Shown: positions 26,812-36,533 of the stretch, in pieces | Layout: every line of letters starts with the position of its first letter | How positions within the stretch are numbered: position 1 is the stretch's first letter | Made by a program: the position numbers and the translations under genes | From: Nesterenkonia sp. LB17 | Lineage (GTDB): Bacteria; Actinomycetota; Actinomycetes; Actinomycetales; Micrococcaceae | Assembly (NCBI RefSeq): GCF_022565915.1 | Contig: NZ_JAJOYX010000005.1 | Span: 62,001-126,000, forward strand | Length of the DNA: 64,000 nt | Direction of reading: 5' to 3' | Notes under the pieces: model-generated | The model's database searches: none | What the model was told of the DNA's origin: nothing | What the model saw: the letters and a program-made list of their open reading frames with translations, nothing else

Positions 26812-27858
26812 ATGCGCAGAACCTCCGTGGCGGTCTCCCTGGGCGCACTTGTCGCCCTGACCGCGACCTCCTGTGGCGATACCGCTGAGCCGGCGTCGAA
26901 CGGTGACGAGACCTCCGCCGAGCAGGAGAGCCTGGTGCTCTATTCCGGGCGCAACGAGGAACTGATCCAGCCGCTCATCGACACCTTCTCGGAAGAGACC
27001 GGCATCGAGGTCGAGGTGCGCTATGGCGACACCGCCGAGCTGGCCGCCCAGCTGCTGGAGGAGGCAGAAGGCTCCCCAGCCGACGTCTTCCTCGCCCAGG
27101 ATGCAGGCGCCCTCGGCGCCGTGGCTGAAGCGGGCCTCTTCGAGGAGCTCGACGCCGAGCTGCTCGAGCAGGTGCCGGAGGCCTACCGTGACGCCGAGAA
27201 CCAGTGGGTGGGCGTCTCCGGACGAGCACGCACGCTGATCTATAACACCGACGCGGTGGAGGAGGCCGACCTGCCCGAGAGTGTGGATGAGCTGACAGCG
27301 CCCGAGTACGCCGGTCGCGTCGGAGTGGCCCCCACCAATGCGTCCTTCCAGTCCTTCGTGACCGCTCACCGCGAGCTTGAAGGCGAAGAGGCCACTCAGA
27401 CCTTCCTCGACGACCTGGCCGCGAACGACCCGCAGATCCGCGAGGGCAACGGCGAGATCGTCACCGACGTCGCCAACGGGGTCATCGAGATGGGCCTGGT
27501 GAACCACTACTACCTCTACGGCCGCGCCAAGGAGCTCGGCGAGGACCCGGCCGAGCTGAACGTGGCGAACCACCTCTTCAGCGGTGGTGACGTCGGGTCC
27601 CTGGTCAACGTGGCGGGAGTCGGGGTGCTGAACTCCGAGAACGAAGCCGCCGCCACACTGGCCGAGTTCATGCTCAGCACCGAGGGTCAGACCTACTTCG
27701 CTGAGGAGACCGCGGAGTACCCGATGATCGAAGGCGTGGACGGACCTGAGGGCATGCCGAGCCTCGAGGAGCTCGACGCGCCGGACATCGATCTCAACCG
27801 TCTCGATGACCTGGAGACCTCTGTGGAGATGATCGTCGAATCGGGTCTGGTGGGCTGA
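26812..27858 (+). CDS. fbpA: Ferric-iron ABC transporter substrate-binding lipoprotein
   Basis: 348 residues. Lipoprotein signal with ATSC before the mature Cys; the binding protein starts at LVLYSGRNEELIQPL, the FbpA/FutA signature, with ADVFLAQDAGALGAV and NHYYLYGRAKELG. The tyrosine pair in NHYYLY matches the iron-coordinating tyrosines of this family. Captures Fe(III) outside the membrane. I prefer the ATG at 26812 with AAGGAACACC ahead over the frame start at 26788. First gene of fbpABC. Confidence 0.9.
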   Translation: MRRTSVAVSLGALVALTATSCGDTAEPASNGDETSAEQESLVLYSGRNEELIQPLIDTFSEETGIEVEVRYGDTAELAAQLLEEAEGSPADVFLAQDAGALGAVAEAGLFEELDAELLEQVPEAYRDAENQWVGVSGRARTLIYNTDAVEEADLPESVDELTAPEYAGRVGVAPTNASFQSFVTAHRELEGEEATQTFLDDLAANDPQIREGNGEIVTDVANGVIEMGLVNHYYLYGRAKELGEDPAELNVANHLFSGGDVGSLVNVAGVGVLNSENEAAATLAEFMLSTEGQTYFAEETAEYPMIEGVDGPEGMPSLEELDAPDIDLNRLDDLETSVEMIVESGLVG

Positions 27859-27927
27859 CCCATCACCGCCCCGGCCAAAGCTCCAGCGCGCACCGCCGCC
27901 CGTTCCCGCTCCGCAGGGAACGGGCGT

Positions 27928-29463
27928 GTGGCGGTGCCGCTGTGGCTGCGCGCCGCCGCGGTCCTCGCCACGCTGGTGGCGCTGCTGCCGCTGTTCTACC
28001 TCGTCATCCGGCTGGCCCAGTTCCCGCTTCCGGACTTCCTGGACACCGTGTTCAGCGCGCGCAGCGCCCGGCTTGCCTACACCTCGCTGACGCTGACCTT
28101 TACGGTCACCGTGCTGTGCCTGGTCCTCGGCGTGGGCCTGGCGTTCCTGGTCACCCGCACACAGCTCCCGGGACGACTGATCCTCGGCGTCGCCGCGGCA
28201 CTGCCCCTGGCGGTCCCAAGCTATGTCGCCGCGTTCGGCTGGCAGTCGATGAACGCCCTGATCAACCCGGGCACCAGCTTCGAGGGGTTCCTGGCCGCGG
28301 CGATCGTGATCACCTCGGTGACCTACCCCTACATCTACCTGCCGGTGGTCGCCGCGCTGGTCTCGGTGGATCCCGCCCAGGAAGAGGCCGCCCGGGCGCT
28401 GGGCCGCGGCCCCATCGACACCTTCTTCAGCGTCACCGTTCGGCAGGCCGCCCCTGCGATCACCGCCGGCACCCTGCTCTGCGCCATCTACGTCATCGCC
28501 GACTTCGGCGCCGTCTCGATCCTGCGCGTGGACACCTTCACCCGCGCTGTGTTCACCAGCTTCTCGATGGGCTTCGACCGGCTCGGAGGAGTCGCGCTGT
28601 CCTCGATCCTGCTGGTCTTCACGCTGTGCCTGCTCATCCTCGAAGGCCGGGTCCGCCGCACCGGCACCCGCTACTCCACCATGTCCGGTGAGGGGCGAGC
28701 CCGCCCCGCCCGCTTCCAGATAGGACGCTGGACGCTGCCGATCCTCGCGCTGGCCTGGACCCCGGTGCTCGTCGCACTGATGGTCCCGCTCTCGGCACTG
28801 CTGGTCTGGAGCCTGCGCGGGGTCTCTCGCCCGGGTTCACTGGCGGAGATCGGGTCGGCGCTGCTGAACTCGCTCTGGGCCGCCGGGCTCGCGGCGCTGG
28901 CCACCACGGCGATCGCGATCCCGCTGGCCCTGTGGCTGGCGCGGCGGCCCTCGAAGCTCGCTCGGCTGCTGGAACGCACCGCCTACCTGGCGCACTCGCT
29001 GCCCGGCGTCGTCATCGGACTCTCGGTGGTGATGCTCGGGATCGCGGTGCTGCCGGCGCTGTACCAGACCATGTGGATGCTGACCCTGGCCTACTGCGCG
29101 CTGATGCTGCCGCTGGCCCTGGGCCCGGTGCTCGCCTCCGCGCTCTCGGCGCCCCCGGAGCTGGAGGAGGCCGCCCAGTCCCTGGGCAGCAGCCCCGGCG
29201 TGGGCTACCTGCGCGTGACGCTGCCGCTGATGCTTCCCGGGATCCTCTCCGGGGCGCTGCTGGTGCTCCTGACCACGATCAAGGAGCTTCCGGCCACGCT
29301 GATGCTGCGACCCACAGGGTTCGACACCCTCGCCACGCGGCTCTGGACCTACACCGGCGGAGAGTCCTATGCGGCCGCCGCGCCCTTCGCCGCGCTGCTG
29401 GTGCTCGTCGCCGCGGTCCCCGCCTGGATGATGATTTCGCGACTACTCAAGGAGGTCCGATGA
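27928..29463 (+). CDS. fbpB: Ferric-iron ABC transporter permease
   Basis: 511 residues with about 12 membrane helices in two homologous halves. Each half has the EAA-type ATPase-contact loop (EEAARALGRGPIDTFFSVTVRQ and EEAAQSLGSSPGVGYLRVTLP). This internal duplication is normal for FbpB/HitB permeases. GTG at 27928 has AGGGAA five bases upstream; the same frame is open back to the fbpA stop with no better start. Confidence 0.9.
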   Translation: MAVPLWLRAAAVLATLVALLPLFYLVIRLAQFPLPDFLDTVFSARSARLAYTSLTLTFTVTVLCLVLGVGLAFLVTRTQLPGRLILGVAAALPLAVPSYVAAFGWQSMNALINPGTSFEGFLAAAIVITSVTYPYIYLPVVAALVSVDPAQEEAARALGRGPIDTFFSVTVRQAAPAITAGTLLCAIYVIADFGAVSILRVDTFTRAVFTSFSMGFDRLGGVALSSILLVFTLCLLILEGRVRRTGTRYSTMSGEGRARPARFQIGRWTLPILALAWTPVLVALMVPLSALLVWSLRGVSRPGSLAEIGSALLNSLWAAGLAALATTAIAIPLALWLARRPSKLARLLERTAYLAHSLPGVVIGLSVVMLGIAVLPALYQTMWMLTLAYCALMLPLALGPVLASALSAPPELEEAAQSLGSSPGVGYLRVTLPLMLPGILSGALLVLLTTIKELPATLMLRPTGFDTLATRLWTYTGGESYAAAAPFAALLVLVAAVPAWMMISRLLKEVR

Positions 29464-30683
29464 CTGCAACGGACATTGACGCCACGGACACTGGCATCAC
29501 GGACACTGACACCACGATGCTCCAGGTCTCCGGGGTCGAGGTGCGATTCGGCGATCAGCCGGTCCTCCACGACATCGATCTGCGCGTGAAGGCTGGGACG
29601 ACCACGGCGATCGTCGGCCCCTCCGGCTCGGGCAAGACCTCGCTGCTGCGCGTCATCGCGGGGTTCCTGGCCCCCGAACACGGGGAGGTCCGACTCCACG
29701 GCGCGGATGTGACAGAGGTTCCCGCCCATCGGCGCAGCATCGGACTGGTCGCCCAGGACGGAGCGCTGTTCCCGCATCTCGACGTCGCCGGCAACATCGC
29801 GTTCGGCCTGCCGCGCGGAACTCCCCGGCGCGAGCGGCGCCGCAGGGTCGCGGAGCTTCTCGAGCTGGTCAGCCTCACCGGTGATCACGCCTCCCGGCGT
29901 CCGGACCAGCTCTCGGGTGGTCAGCGCCAGCGGGTGGCGCTGGCCCGGGCGCTGGCCCGCCAGCCGGAGATGATCCTGCTCGACGAGCCGTTCTCCGCCC
30001 TGGACGCTGGGCTGCGCGAGAGCACCCGGCAGGCGATCCGGGAGATCCTGCGGATCACCGGGACCACGACGATCCTGGTCACCCACGACCAGGACGAGGC
30101 GCTGTCCTTCGCCGATCAGGTCGCGGTGCTCAAGGATGGGCGGCTGCGCCAGATCGGTGCCCCCGAAGAGGTCTACACCAGGCCCTGCGACGTGGAGACC
30201 GCCCAGTTCCTCGGCGACGCCGTGCTGCTGCCCGGCCAGCTGACCAGCCAGCTTCCAGAGCCGCTCTCCGGACAGGCTGGGGCGGTGTGGGATTCGTCGA
30301 CTCCGCTGGGCAGCGTGAACGTGGAGCTGGTCTGCCCGAACCTGGCCATCGCTCATCGGACGGCGAGCGGATCAACGGGGCAGGTGATGCTGCGCCCTGA
30401 ACAGATCACACTCAGCGAGGAGGGTGTGGCAGGAACCGTGCTCAGCTCCCAGTACTTCGGTCATGACACCACTGCGCTGGTCCAGCTCGAGGGCGTGGAG
30501 TCCCCGCTGCGGCTGCGCCAGCTCAACGCGGTGCCCCTGACGCCTGGCACACAGGTCCACCTCGCCGTCCAGGGTGCGGGCGTCTTCTACCCGGCCTTCA
30601 CCGAGTGCCATGCCTGCTCGGCGAGGCCCGCACGGGTCAGCATCGAGAGACGGGGTGCGACGCTGATGCCCAGCTTCCTCTGA
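29460..30683 (+). CDS. fbpC: Ferric-iron ABC transporter ATPase
   Basis: 407 residues. The ATG overlaps the permease stop (ATGA) with AGGAGG before it. A repetitive Asp/Thr N-tail (residues 2-19) precedes an ordinary ABC ATPase: Walker A GPSGSGKTS, LSGGQRQRVALARAL, Walker B ILLDEPFSALD and H-loop VTHDQDEAL. The C-terminal 150 residues are a TOBE/regulatory domain containing VMLRPEQITL. All catalytic residues are present, unlike in the ECF ATPase nearby. Confidence 0.92.
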   Translation: MTATDIDATDTGITDTDTTMLQVSGVEVRFGDQPVLHDIDLRVKAGTTTAIVGPSGSGKTSLLRVIAGFLAPEHGEVRLHGADVTEVPAHRRSIGLVAQDGALFPHLDVAGNIAFGLPRGTPRRERRRRVAELLELVSLTGDHASRRPDQLSGGQRQRVALARALARQPEMILLDEPFSALDAGLRESTRQAIREILRITGTTTILVTHDQDEALSFADQVAVLKDGRLRQIGAPEEVYTRPCDVETAQFLGDAVLLPGQLTSQLPEPLSGQAGAVWDSSTPLGSVNVELVCPNLAIAHRTASGSTGQVMLRPEQITLSEEGVAGTVLSSQYFGHDTTALVQLEGVESPLRLRQLNAVPLTPGTQVHLAVQGAGVFYPAFTECHACSARPARVSIERRGATLMPSFL

Positions 30684-30753
30684 CCCGCGCAGCGGGCCAG
30701 AGGAGCAGGCACATCCTGCCGAACGGGTCCCCTGACTGTTCGCCCGGCAGTGC

Positions 30754-31401
30754 TCACAAAGGCCGCGCCACAGCTCGGATGGGTGACCCGTCCATGCCTG
30801 GCAGTCGCAGCGGGAGCCCTACGAACTCGACGCGGGCTGGCAGCTGTGTGAGTTGCCTCAGGTTTTCGATGATCAGCCGCCCCTTGCCGAGCACGATGTC
30901 GTGCACAGGCAGGCCTTGGTCGGCCGCACGGGTGGAATCGGGATTCAGCGTGTCCACGCCGATGACCCTGGCGCCGAGCTCCAGCAGATGCTCGGCGAGG
31001 GTGGGCTCGAGGACCGGGTGATCGAGATACCGTTCGGAACTCCAGTGTCGGTCCCAACCAGTTGCCACCAATACGATGCGGGCATCTCCCAGACCGCCGG
31101 CGAGCTGATCTGCGACACTCTCAAGAGTCACGGTGGCCCCTGCGCTCAGCTCTCCGGCGCGAAGCACCATCGCTTCGCCGATGAGGTCCTCCACGTCGAT
31201 AGCGTCGACGGTGTGACCGCCGGGAATGACATGGGCTGGTGCGTCCACATGGGTGCCGGAATGCGTTCCCAGATGCAACGCGTGCACTTCGAATCCGTCT
31301 ACGGCGACTGTCGCGGCAGGCTGGATCGACACCTGCGGGTCGCCGGGGAACACCGGCATCCCAGAACTCAGGTCGTGAGACAGATCAGCCCACCGCGACA
31401 T
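30754..31401 (-). CDS. Cyclase / kynurenine-formamidase-like amidohydrolase
   Basis: 215 residues. The metal-binding motif HSGTHVDAPAH defines the cyclase family (KynB, isatin hydrolase, arylformamidase). The start MSRWADLSHDLSSGMPVFPGDP is also typical. Hydrolyses a formamide or cyclic amide. It follows the NCS1 permease gene after ten bases on the same strand, so the substrate is likely the compound the permease imports. It is not enough to call KynB, since no other tryptophan catabolism gene is present. Confidence 0.88.
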   Translation of the reverse strand: MSRWADLSHDLSSGMPVFPGDPQVSIQPAATVAVDGFEVHALHLGTHSGTHVDAPAHVIPGGHTVDAIDVEDLIGEAMVLRAGELSAGATVTLESVADQLAGGLGDARIVLVATGWDRHWSSERYLDHPVLEPTLAEHLLELGARVIGVDTLNPDSTRAADQGLPVHDIVLGKGRLIIENLRQLTQLPARVEFVGLPLRLPGMDGSPIRAVARPL

Positions 31402-31411
31402 CTCCAGCCTC

Positions 31412-32803
31412 CTACTTCTCAGTCGCGAGTTCGAGCTGGTCCGCGAGGTGTCGAGATTCGACGCCCCGGGGTTCAGAGATTCTCGCGATCCTCGTCCACA
31501 GCCAGTACATCAAGCCCGAGAACAACACCGTCGGGAGGGCCGCTCCAACGGGAGAGAACCACACGGTCGTCAAGAGCGTGTACAGACCGGCGCCAGTCGC
31601 CCAGACAACGATCGCGCCGATGTTCCACCCACCGGTGAACCAGTACTTCCCACCTTTATAGTTCAGAATCTCGCGGTTGTAGCTGCGCCGACGAGCCAAG
31701 TAGTAGTCCACGATCATCACGGCGAAGACGGGGATGAACAGGGCGCCGATCGTTGCCAGGAAGTTCGTGAACTGCTCGAGCAGCCCGAGCCAGGTAGAGC
31801 CGATCACAGCCACGACGCCGAGCCCGAGCGCAGTGGGAAGGAACGGCAGCGGCCGGCGACGGGGAAACGCGTGCTGAAGCGAGAGCGTCATGCCGTACAT
31901 GACCATTGTGTTCGTCGCCATGACAGACAGGAACATCACGGCGGCCAGGGGCGCTCCGAACGCAGTGATGATCACGGTCGGATCGAATGCAACAGCCTCG
32001 TTGCCCTCGAGCAGGACGTAGGAGATCGCAGTGGCGCCGAGTGCCATCGTGAGAATCGTCGACGTGGTGTAACCAATGGCTGCGCCTGCTGCTCCGGCGC
32101 GGACGCTGCGCGCCGTGCGGGTGAGGTCGGCGCTGAGCACCGTCCAGGAGATCGCGGTGGCGAACACGATGTCGAATACGAGCGCGCCGTCCATTCCCAG
32201 TGCAGGGTCAATCGCGATGGCGAGGTACTCGGCAGGGGGATGGGTCGAGAAGGCGACGGCAAAGACGTAGATGATGATGCTCACAATGACGAGCCCGAAG
32301 AGCGGTTCGATGCGCGCGATTCCGACGTGGCCAAAGATCGCCAGGAACACGACGAACGCCTGACACAGCGCGGCGAACAGGATCGGGTTGGAGTACCCGG
32401 TCCACGCGTGAACGAGGTAGTCGACCGAGATGCCGGCGAGCATGGCCTGCACCCACGACCAGCCCATCAGAATGATCAAGTTCGACAGCGAGGGAACGAT
32501 CGAACCGCGCAGCCCGAAGGATCCCTTTGTAAGTGCCATGGTCGAAAGGCCGGTGCGAACACCCATGACAGCGACAAGGGTCAGGACGCCAGCGCCCATA
32601 ACGGTGCCGCAGACGATCCAGAGGAGCGAGTCGCCGAATGAGATGCCTGGAACAAACAGGGTGCCGGTCAGCAGCGTCGTGACGACCAGGTTCGCCGCCA
32701 GCCAGATCAGCATGATTCGGCCGCCCCCGAGGGTGCCTCGAAGCGGCACCTGTTCTTCGTCTGGGTCTGCGGTCAAGGTTGCGCTCTGCTGGGAGTTTTT
32801 CAC
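31412..32803 (-). CDS. NCS1-family (CodB-like) nucleobase or cyclic-amide permease
   Basis: 463 residues, about 12 helices. GTLGGGRIMLIWLAANLVV and the segments QHAFPRRR and MIVDYYLARRR identify an NCS1/cytosine-permease-type secondary transporter. Family members take up cytosine, hydantoins, allantoin, thiamine or similar small nitrogen heterocycles with protons or sodium. The start overlaps the stop of the NTF2-like gene (ATGA), and the cyclase gene follows, so the three make an operon read leftward from 33207. Confidence 0.88.
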   Translation of the reverse strand: MKNSQQSATLTADPDEEQVPLRGTLGGGRIMLIWLAANLVVTTLLTGTLFVPGISFGDSLLWIVCGTVMGAGVLTLVAVMGVRTGLSTMALTKGSFGLRGSIVPSLSNLIILMGWSWVQAMLAGISVDYLVHAWTGYSNPILFAALCQAFVVFLAIFGHVGIARIEPLFGLVIVSIIIYVFAVAFSTHPPAEYLAIAIDPALGMDGALVFDIVFATAISWTVLSADLTRTARSVRAGAAGAAIGYTTSTILTMALGATAISYVLLEGNEAVAFDPTVIITAFGAPLAAVMFLSVMATNTMVMYGMTLSLQHAFPRRRPLPFLPTALGLGVVAVIGSTWLGLLEQFTNFLATIGALFIPVFAVMIVDYYLARRRSYNREILNYKGGKYWFTGGWNIGAIVVWATGAGLYTLLTTVWFSPVGAALPTVLFSGLMYWLWTRIARISEPRGVESRHLADQLELATEK

Positions 32804-33207
32804 AGGGAAGTACCTTCCTCGGTCACCGAGGAAAGGTGTTCATGGACCGCGAGCAGCCCCTCCTGGGTATTTTCAAAGACTATGGTTTCGCGTTCGCGGT
32901 ACGTCTGGGTCACGCCCTCGACGAGCGCGGTCGTCTCCAGCACGTGCCAGAAGACGCCGCCGCCGGCGAGTACTCGGACTCCTGATTCGAGCGTGCGGCA
33001 CGCGATGACGCGCCAGCCGGCTTCCTGGAGCTTGCCCCACGCGGCGTGCCAGCTCGCACGGTCAGCGTGAACGGTATTGTCGGGAGCAAATATGAAGGTA
33101 CATGTAGGAGAGAATCGGCTGAAGTAATCATTTTCATCATTGTTCTCAAACGCCCGCACTATCGCTTCTGCAGCCGACGAGATGTGCTGTGGAAGTAATT
33201 CAGTCAT
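32800..33207 (-). CDS. NTF2-like (SnoaL/DUF4440-type) protein
   Basis: 135 residues with the alpha+beta cone layout of the NTF2 superfamily: N-terminal helix AEAIVRAFENNDENDYFSRFSPTC, then alternating strands ending in YRERETIVFENTQEGLLAVHEHLS. Often such proteins bind or isomerise small molecules, and in operons with amidohydrolases they may be accessory enzymes. First gene of the permease/cyclase operon; AAGGGG precedes the ATG. Confidence 0.75.
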   Translation of the reverse strand: MTELLPQHISSAAEAIVRAFENNDENDYFSRFSPTCTFIFAPDNTVHADRASWHAAWGKLQEAGWRVIACRTLESGVRVLAGGGVFWHVLETTALVEGVTQTYRERETIVFENTQEGLLAVHEHLSSVTEEGTSL

Positions 33208-33362
33208 TGGATCTACCCCTTCAGTGCGGCACCCGACTCCGCTGTGGGTCGATTGATGTGACGCTCGATACAGAGGTCAGCATGCAACAAGAGTTGTACA
33301 TGAGTCAACATTGTTCCGCTGCGCGATACGCTGGAGTCTCGGCTCGACGAAAAAGAGGATGA

Positions 33363-33941
33363 ATGCGAAACGTCAATCCCGCCGCGAGCGACTCGCCACC
33401 CCCTATTGGTGCGAAGCTTCGTGCCGCTCGACAGGCTCAACACCTCACGCTCGACGTCGTGGCGAAGCAGGCGAATCTCACCAAGGGTTACATCTCGCGT
33501 GTGGAGCGTGACGACACATCGCCGAGCGTCGCGTCGCTGATGTCTATCTGCCAGGTGCTGGGGCTGTCGCTGGGTCAGCTGTTCGAGGAGCCGGACAGTG
33601 CAATCGTGCGTTTCGACGATGCGCCCTTGATCAACCTGGGGGGAACTGGAGCGGTGGAGCACATGGTCACGCCGCGCGGCCAGTCCCAGGTGCAGGTGAT
33701 CCACTCGGAGATCGCCAGCGGCGCTCACGGTGGAGAGAATCTCTACACGATCAACTGCAAAGTCGAGTCTCTGCACATCATCCGCGGCGAGCTGCACATT
33801 CGCTTCGCAGCGTCGAGCGAGGTGCTCTACGCCGGGGATACCATCACGTTTCCAGGCAATGAGCCGCATAGCTGGTGGGCGCCGGTGGAGAGCGCGGCGC
33901 TCTGGGTGCTCGTGCCTGCGCCGTGGAGCGGGCTCGTCTGA
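33363..33941 (+). CDS. XRE-cupin transcriptional regulator
   Basis: 192 residues. N-terminal helix-turn-helix (about 16-72; LRAARQAQHLTLDVVAKQANLTKGYISRVERDD) and C-terminal cupin (about 110-187; ENLYTINCKVESLHIIRGEL, FPGNEPHSW). Such proteins sense small metabolites through the cupin and often control polyamine, amino-acid or nitrogen-catabolic genes, for example PuuR. Divergent from the permease operon and followed by the ureohydrolase gene, so it probably controls both. Confidence 0.9.
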   Translation: MRNVNPAASDSPPPIGAKLRAARQAQHLTLDVVAKQANLTKGYISRVERDDTSPSVASLMSICQVLGLSLGQLFEEPDSAIVRFDDAPLINLGGTGAVEHMVTPRGQSQVQVIHSEIASGAHGGENLYTINCKVESLHIIRGELHIRFAASSEVLYAGDTITFPGNEPHSWWAPVESAALWVLVPAPWSGLV

Positions 33942-33985
33942 TCGATCACCGCTGAGACTGTCGGTTCTTCCATACAAGGTGTCTA

Positions 33986-34007
33986 ATAGAGTACAAATAT
34001 TCTCTAT
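33986..34007. promoter_or_regulatory. Inverted repeat upstream of the ureohydrolase gene
   Basis: ATAGAG (33986-33991) and CTCTAT (34002-34007) are perfect 6-base arms with a 10-base A/T-rich spacer, located between the XRE-cupin gene and the ureohydrolase gene. A plausible operator for the XRE-cupin protein. Confidence 0.4.
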
Positions 34008-34049
34008 AACTATTCCTGGCCCGAAAGTGGCGAGAGATCGGATGTACCC

Positions 34050-35018
34050 ATGTCAGCAACGGAATATGTGCAGTTCGATTCGGGGAACATCGGCCCCGCA
34101 GATGCGAGCAAGTCGCCCAGGTTCGCGGGAATCGCGACGTTCGCACGGCTCCCCAGGGCAGAGGAGGTCGACCATGTCGATATCGCGGTGGTGGGGGTGC
34201 CCTTCGACTCTGGGGTGAGTTACCGCCCGGGCGCACGGTTCGGTCCGGCGCACGTGCGCGAAGCGTCCCGGCTTCTGCGTCCATACAATCCCGCCGCCGA
34301 TATCTCTCCCTTCGCCCAGGTGCAGGTGGCCGATGCGGGTGACATCTCGGTGAATCCGTTCAGCCTCGACGAGGCTGTCCTCGATATAGAACGCGCCGCT
34401 GACGAACTCCGGGCTGGAGGCACGCGGCTCCTTGCGATCGGCGGTGACCACACACTCGCTCTTCCGATGCTTCGTTCAGTGGCAAAGACGCACGGCCCTG
34501 TCGCCGTCGTTCACTTTGACGCGCACCTCGACACCTGGGACACCTACTTCGGTGCACCCGTCACCCACGGCACTCCGTTCCGGAGGGCATCGGAGGAGGG
34601 CCTCATCGACATGGAGGCCAGTCTGCATGTCGGCATCCGCGGTCCGTTGTACGGCAAGGAGGACCTTCGAGATGATGAGCGTCTGGGATTCGCCATCATC
34701 TCGACCCACGACATCGAGGTCGAGGGCGTCGAAATGGCCATCGAACGGATGCACCGTCGCATCGGTGACCGGCCGGTATATCTATCGATCGACATAGACG
34801 TCCTTGATCCTGCACACGCTCCGGGCACCGGCACGCCGGAGGCCGGCGGTATGACGAGTCGAGAACTGCTGCGGATGCTGCGCGCCTTCTCGAACACGTC
34901 GATCGTCGGTGCCGACGTCGTCGAGGTCTCGCCCCCCTATGACCACGCTCAGCTCACGGCTGTCGCGGGCTCGCATGTCGCCTACGAGGTGATCTCTGCC
35001 ATGGCGGCGCGTCCCTGA
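34050..35018 (+). CDS. Agmatinase / guanidinobutyrase-type ureohydrolase
   Basis: 322 residues. The binuclear manganese ligands are all present: [17 protein letters not shown] and SIDIDVLDP. The [30 protein letters not shown] segment is typical of the agmatinase branch, not arginase. The enzyme releases urea from a guanidino compound. Nearby GABA transaminase and succinate-semialdehyde dehydrogenases favour 4-guanidinobutyrate or agmatine as substrate, but the specificity loop cannot be read with certainty. No strong ribosome binding site precedes the ATG. Confidence 0.88.
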   Translation: MSATEYVQFDSGNIGPADASKSPRFAGIATFARLPRAEEVDHVDIAVVGVPFDSGVSYRPGARFGPAHVREASRLLRPYNPAADISPFAQVQVADAGDISVNPFSLDEAVLDIERAADELRAGGTRLLAIGGDHTLALPMLRSVAKTHGPVAVVHFDAHLDTWDTYFGAPVTHGTPFRRASEEGLIDMEASLHVGIRGPLYGKEDLRDDERLGFAIISTHDIEVEGVEMAIERMHRRIGDRPVYLSIDIDVLDPAHAPGTGTPEAGGMTSRELLRMLRAFSNTSIVGADVVEVSPPYDHAQLTAVAGSHVAYEVISAMAARP

Positions 35019-35109
35019 TGCGTCGAGCCTCGGTCCGACCGGCGTCCGGTCCGGACTGACACGACAGACGGATACCCCGCTTCGCGAGCTGCAAACTAGG
35101 AGATGAGCC

Positions 35110-36495
35110 ATGACACGATCGCACGCCTACCACGTCACGAATCCTGCGACAGGGGAGACGCTGGAAGACTTTCCAGCTACGACCCCGGAGGAGGTGGAGG
35201 TGGCCTTGGCCAAGGCCACAGAGGCCTTCGCCACGTGGAGAAGGACCTCTTTGGAGAGTCGAGCAAGGACAGCCCTGCGCGTCTCAGAGCTCTTCGCCGA
35301 ACGAATCGATGAGCTGGCGAGGATGATCAGCATCGAGATGGGGAAGCCGCTGAGCGAGGGCGAAGAAGAAGTCGAGTTCGCCTCCGCCATCTTCGCCTAC
35401 TACGCGGAGAAGGCGGCCGAGCTCACCGCGGATCGGGAGATCGAAAGCTACTCCGGCGGACGAGCCGTCATCGAGCACCTGCCGATCGGTCCGTTGCTGG
35501 GGATCATGCCCTGGAACTTTCCGTATTACCAGGTCGCCCGCTTCGTTGCGCCCAACCTGATTCTGGGCAACCCGATAATTCTGAAGCACGCGGAGTCATG
35601 CCCAAGATCAGCTCTCGCTATCGAGCAGCTGCTGCACGACGCTGGGGTGCCAGTTGGCGTGTATGCCAATGTCTTCGCCACTCACGAGCAGGTCGCGACG
35701 ATGATCGCTGATCCACGACTGCGCGGCGTCTCGCTCACCGGATCTGAGCGCGCGGGATCCGCAGTCGCGCGGCAGGCGGGGGCGCACCTCAAGAAGGTGG
35801 TGCTGGAACTCGGCGGATCGGACCCCTACATCGTGCTGGATTCCGAGGATGTAGCCGGTGCAGCGGACACCGCGTGGGAGACGCGCGTCTACAACATGGG
35901 CCAGGTGTGCAACTCGAATAAGCGGATCATCGTCCACGAAGACATCTACGAGGCATTCGTCGATCAACTGACTGCTCGAGCTGCGGGCCTGCGGCCTGGA
36001 GATCCCTCAGACCCGACTCCCGGAACGTATTCGCCGATGTCCTCGGAGGGTGCTGTGCATCTGCTCAAGGAGCAGGTCGACGATGCTGTGTCGAAGGGTG
36101 CGCGGCTGCATGCGGGCGGAGAGATCCCCGACTCCTCGGGATTCTACTATTCTCCAGCAGTGCTGACTGGGGTCACACCGGAGATGCGAGCCTACAGCGA
36201 AGAGCTCTTCGGCCCAGTCGCCGTGGTCTATCGGTGCGAGAGCGACGAGGAGGCGATCCGACTCGCCAACGAGAGCCAGTATGGCCTCGGCGGTGCGGTC
36301 TTCTCCGTGGACGCCGAACGCGCAGCGGCAGTCGCCGCTCAGCTCGAGGTCGGGATGGCCAGTGTCAACACGCCCGCTGCGGAGGGTCCGGAGATGCCGT
36401 TCGGGGGCGTGAAGAACTCGGGCTATGGCCGCGAGCTTGGGCCGCTCGGCATGGATGAGTTCGTCAACAGACGACTTCTCTACATCGCGGACTGA
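35110..36495 (+). CDS. Aldehyde dehydrogenase, succinate-semialdehyde/aminobutyraldehyde type
   Basis: 461 residues. ALDH catalytic residues are visible: PWNFPYYQ, LELGGSDPYIVL with the general-base Glu, and nucleophile Cys in NMGQVCNSNKR. The short length without the N-terminal arm and the closing FGGVKNSGYGRELG resemble the SadA/GabD2 group; this protein is strongly similar in layout to the ALDH at 46.7 kb. AGGAG precedes the ATG. Probably oxidises the aldehyde produced after the ureohydrolase step. Confidence 0.88.
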   Translation: MTRSHAYHVTNPATGETLEDFPATTPEEVEVALAKATEAFATWRRTSLESRARTALRVSELFAERIDELARMISIEMGKPLSEGEEEVEFASAIFAYYAEKAAELTADREIESYSGGRAVIEHLPIGPLLGIMPWNFPYYQVARFVAPNLILGNPIILKHAESCPRSALAIEQLLHDAGVPVGVYANVFATHEQVATMIADPRLRGVSLTGSERAGSAVARQAGAHLKKVVLELGGSDPYIVLDSEDVAGAADTAWETRVYNMGQVCNSNKRIIVHEDIYEAFVDQLTARAAGLRPGDPSDPTPGTYSPMSSEGAVHLLKEQVDDAVSKGARLHAGGEIPDSSGFYYSPAVLTGVTPEMRAYSEELFGPVAVVYRCESDEEAIRLANESQYGLGGAVFSVDAERAAAVAAQLEVGMASVNTPAAEGPEMPFGGVKNSGYGRELGPLGMDEFVNRRLLYIAD

Positions 36496-36533
36496 GCGCC
36501 ACTGACCACGGTCCCTGATGCTCGGCGGATTCT

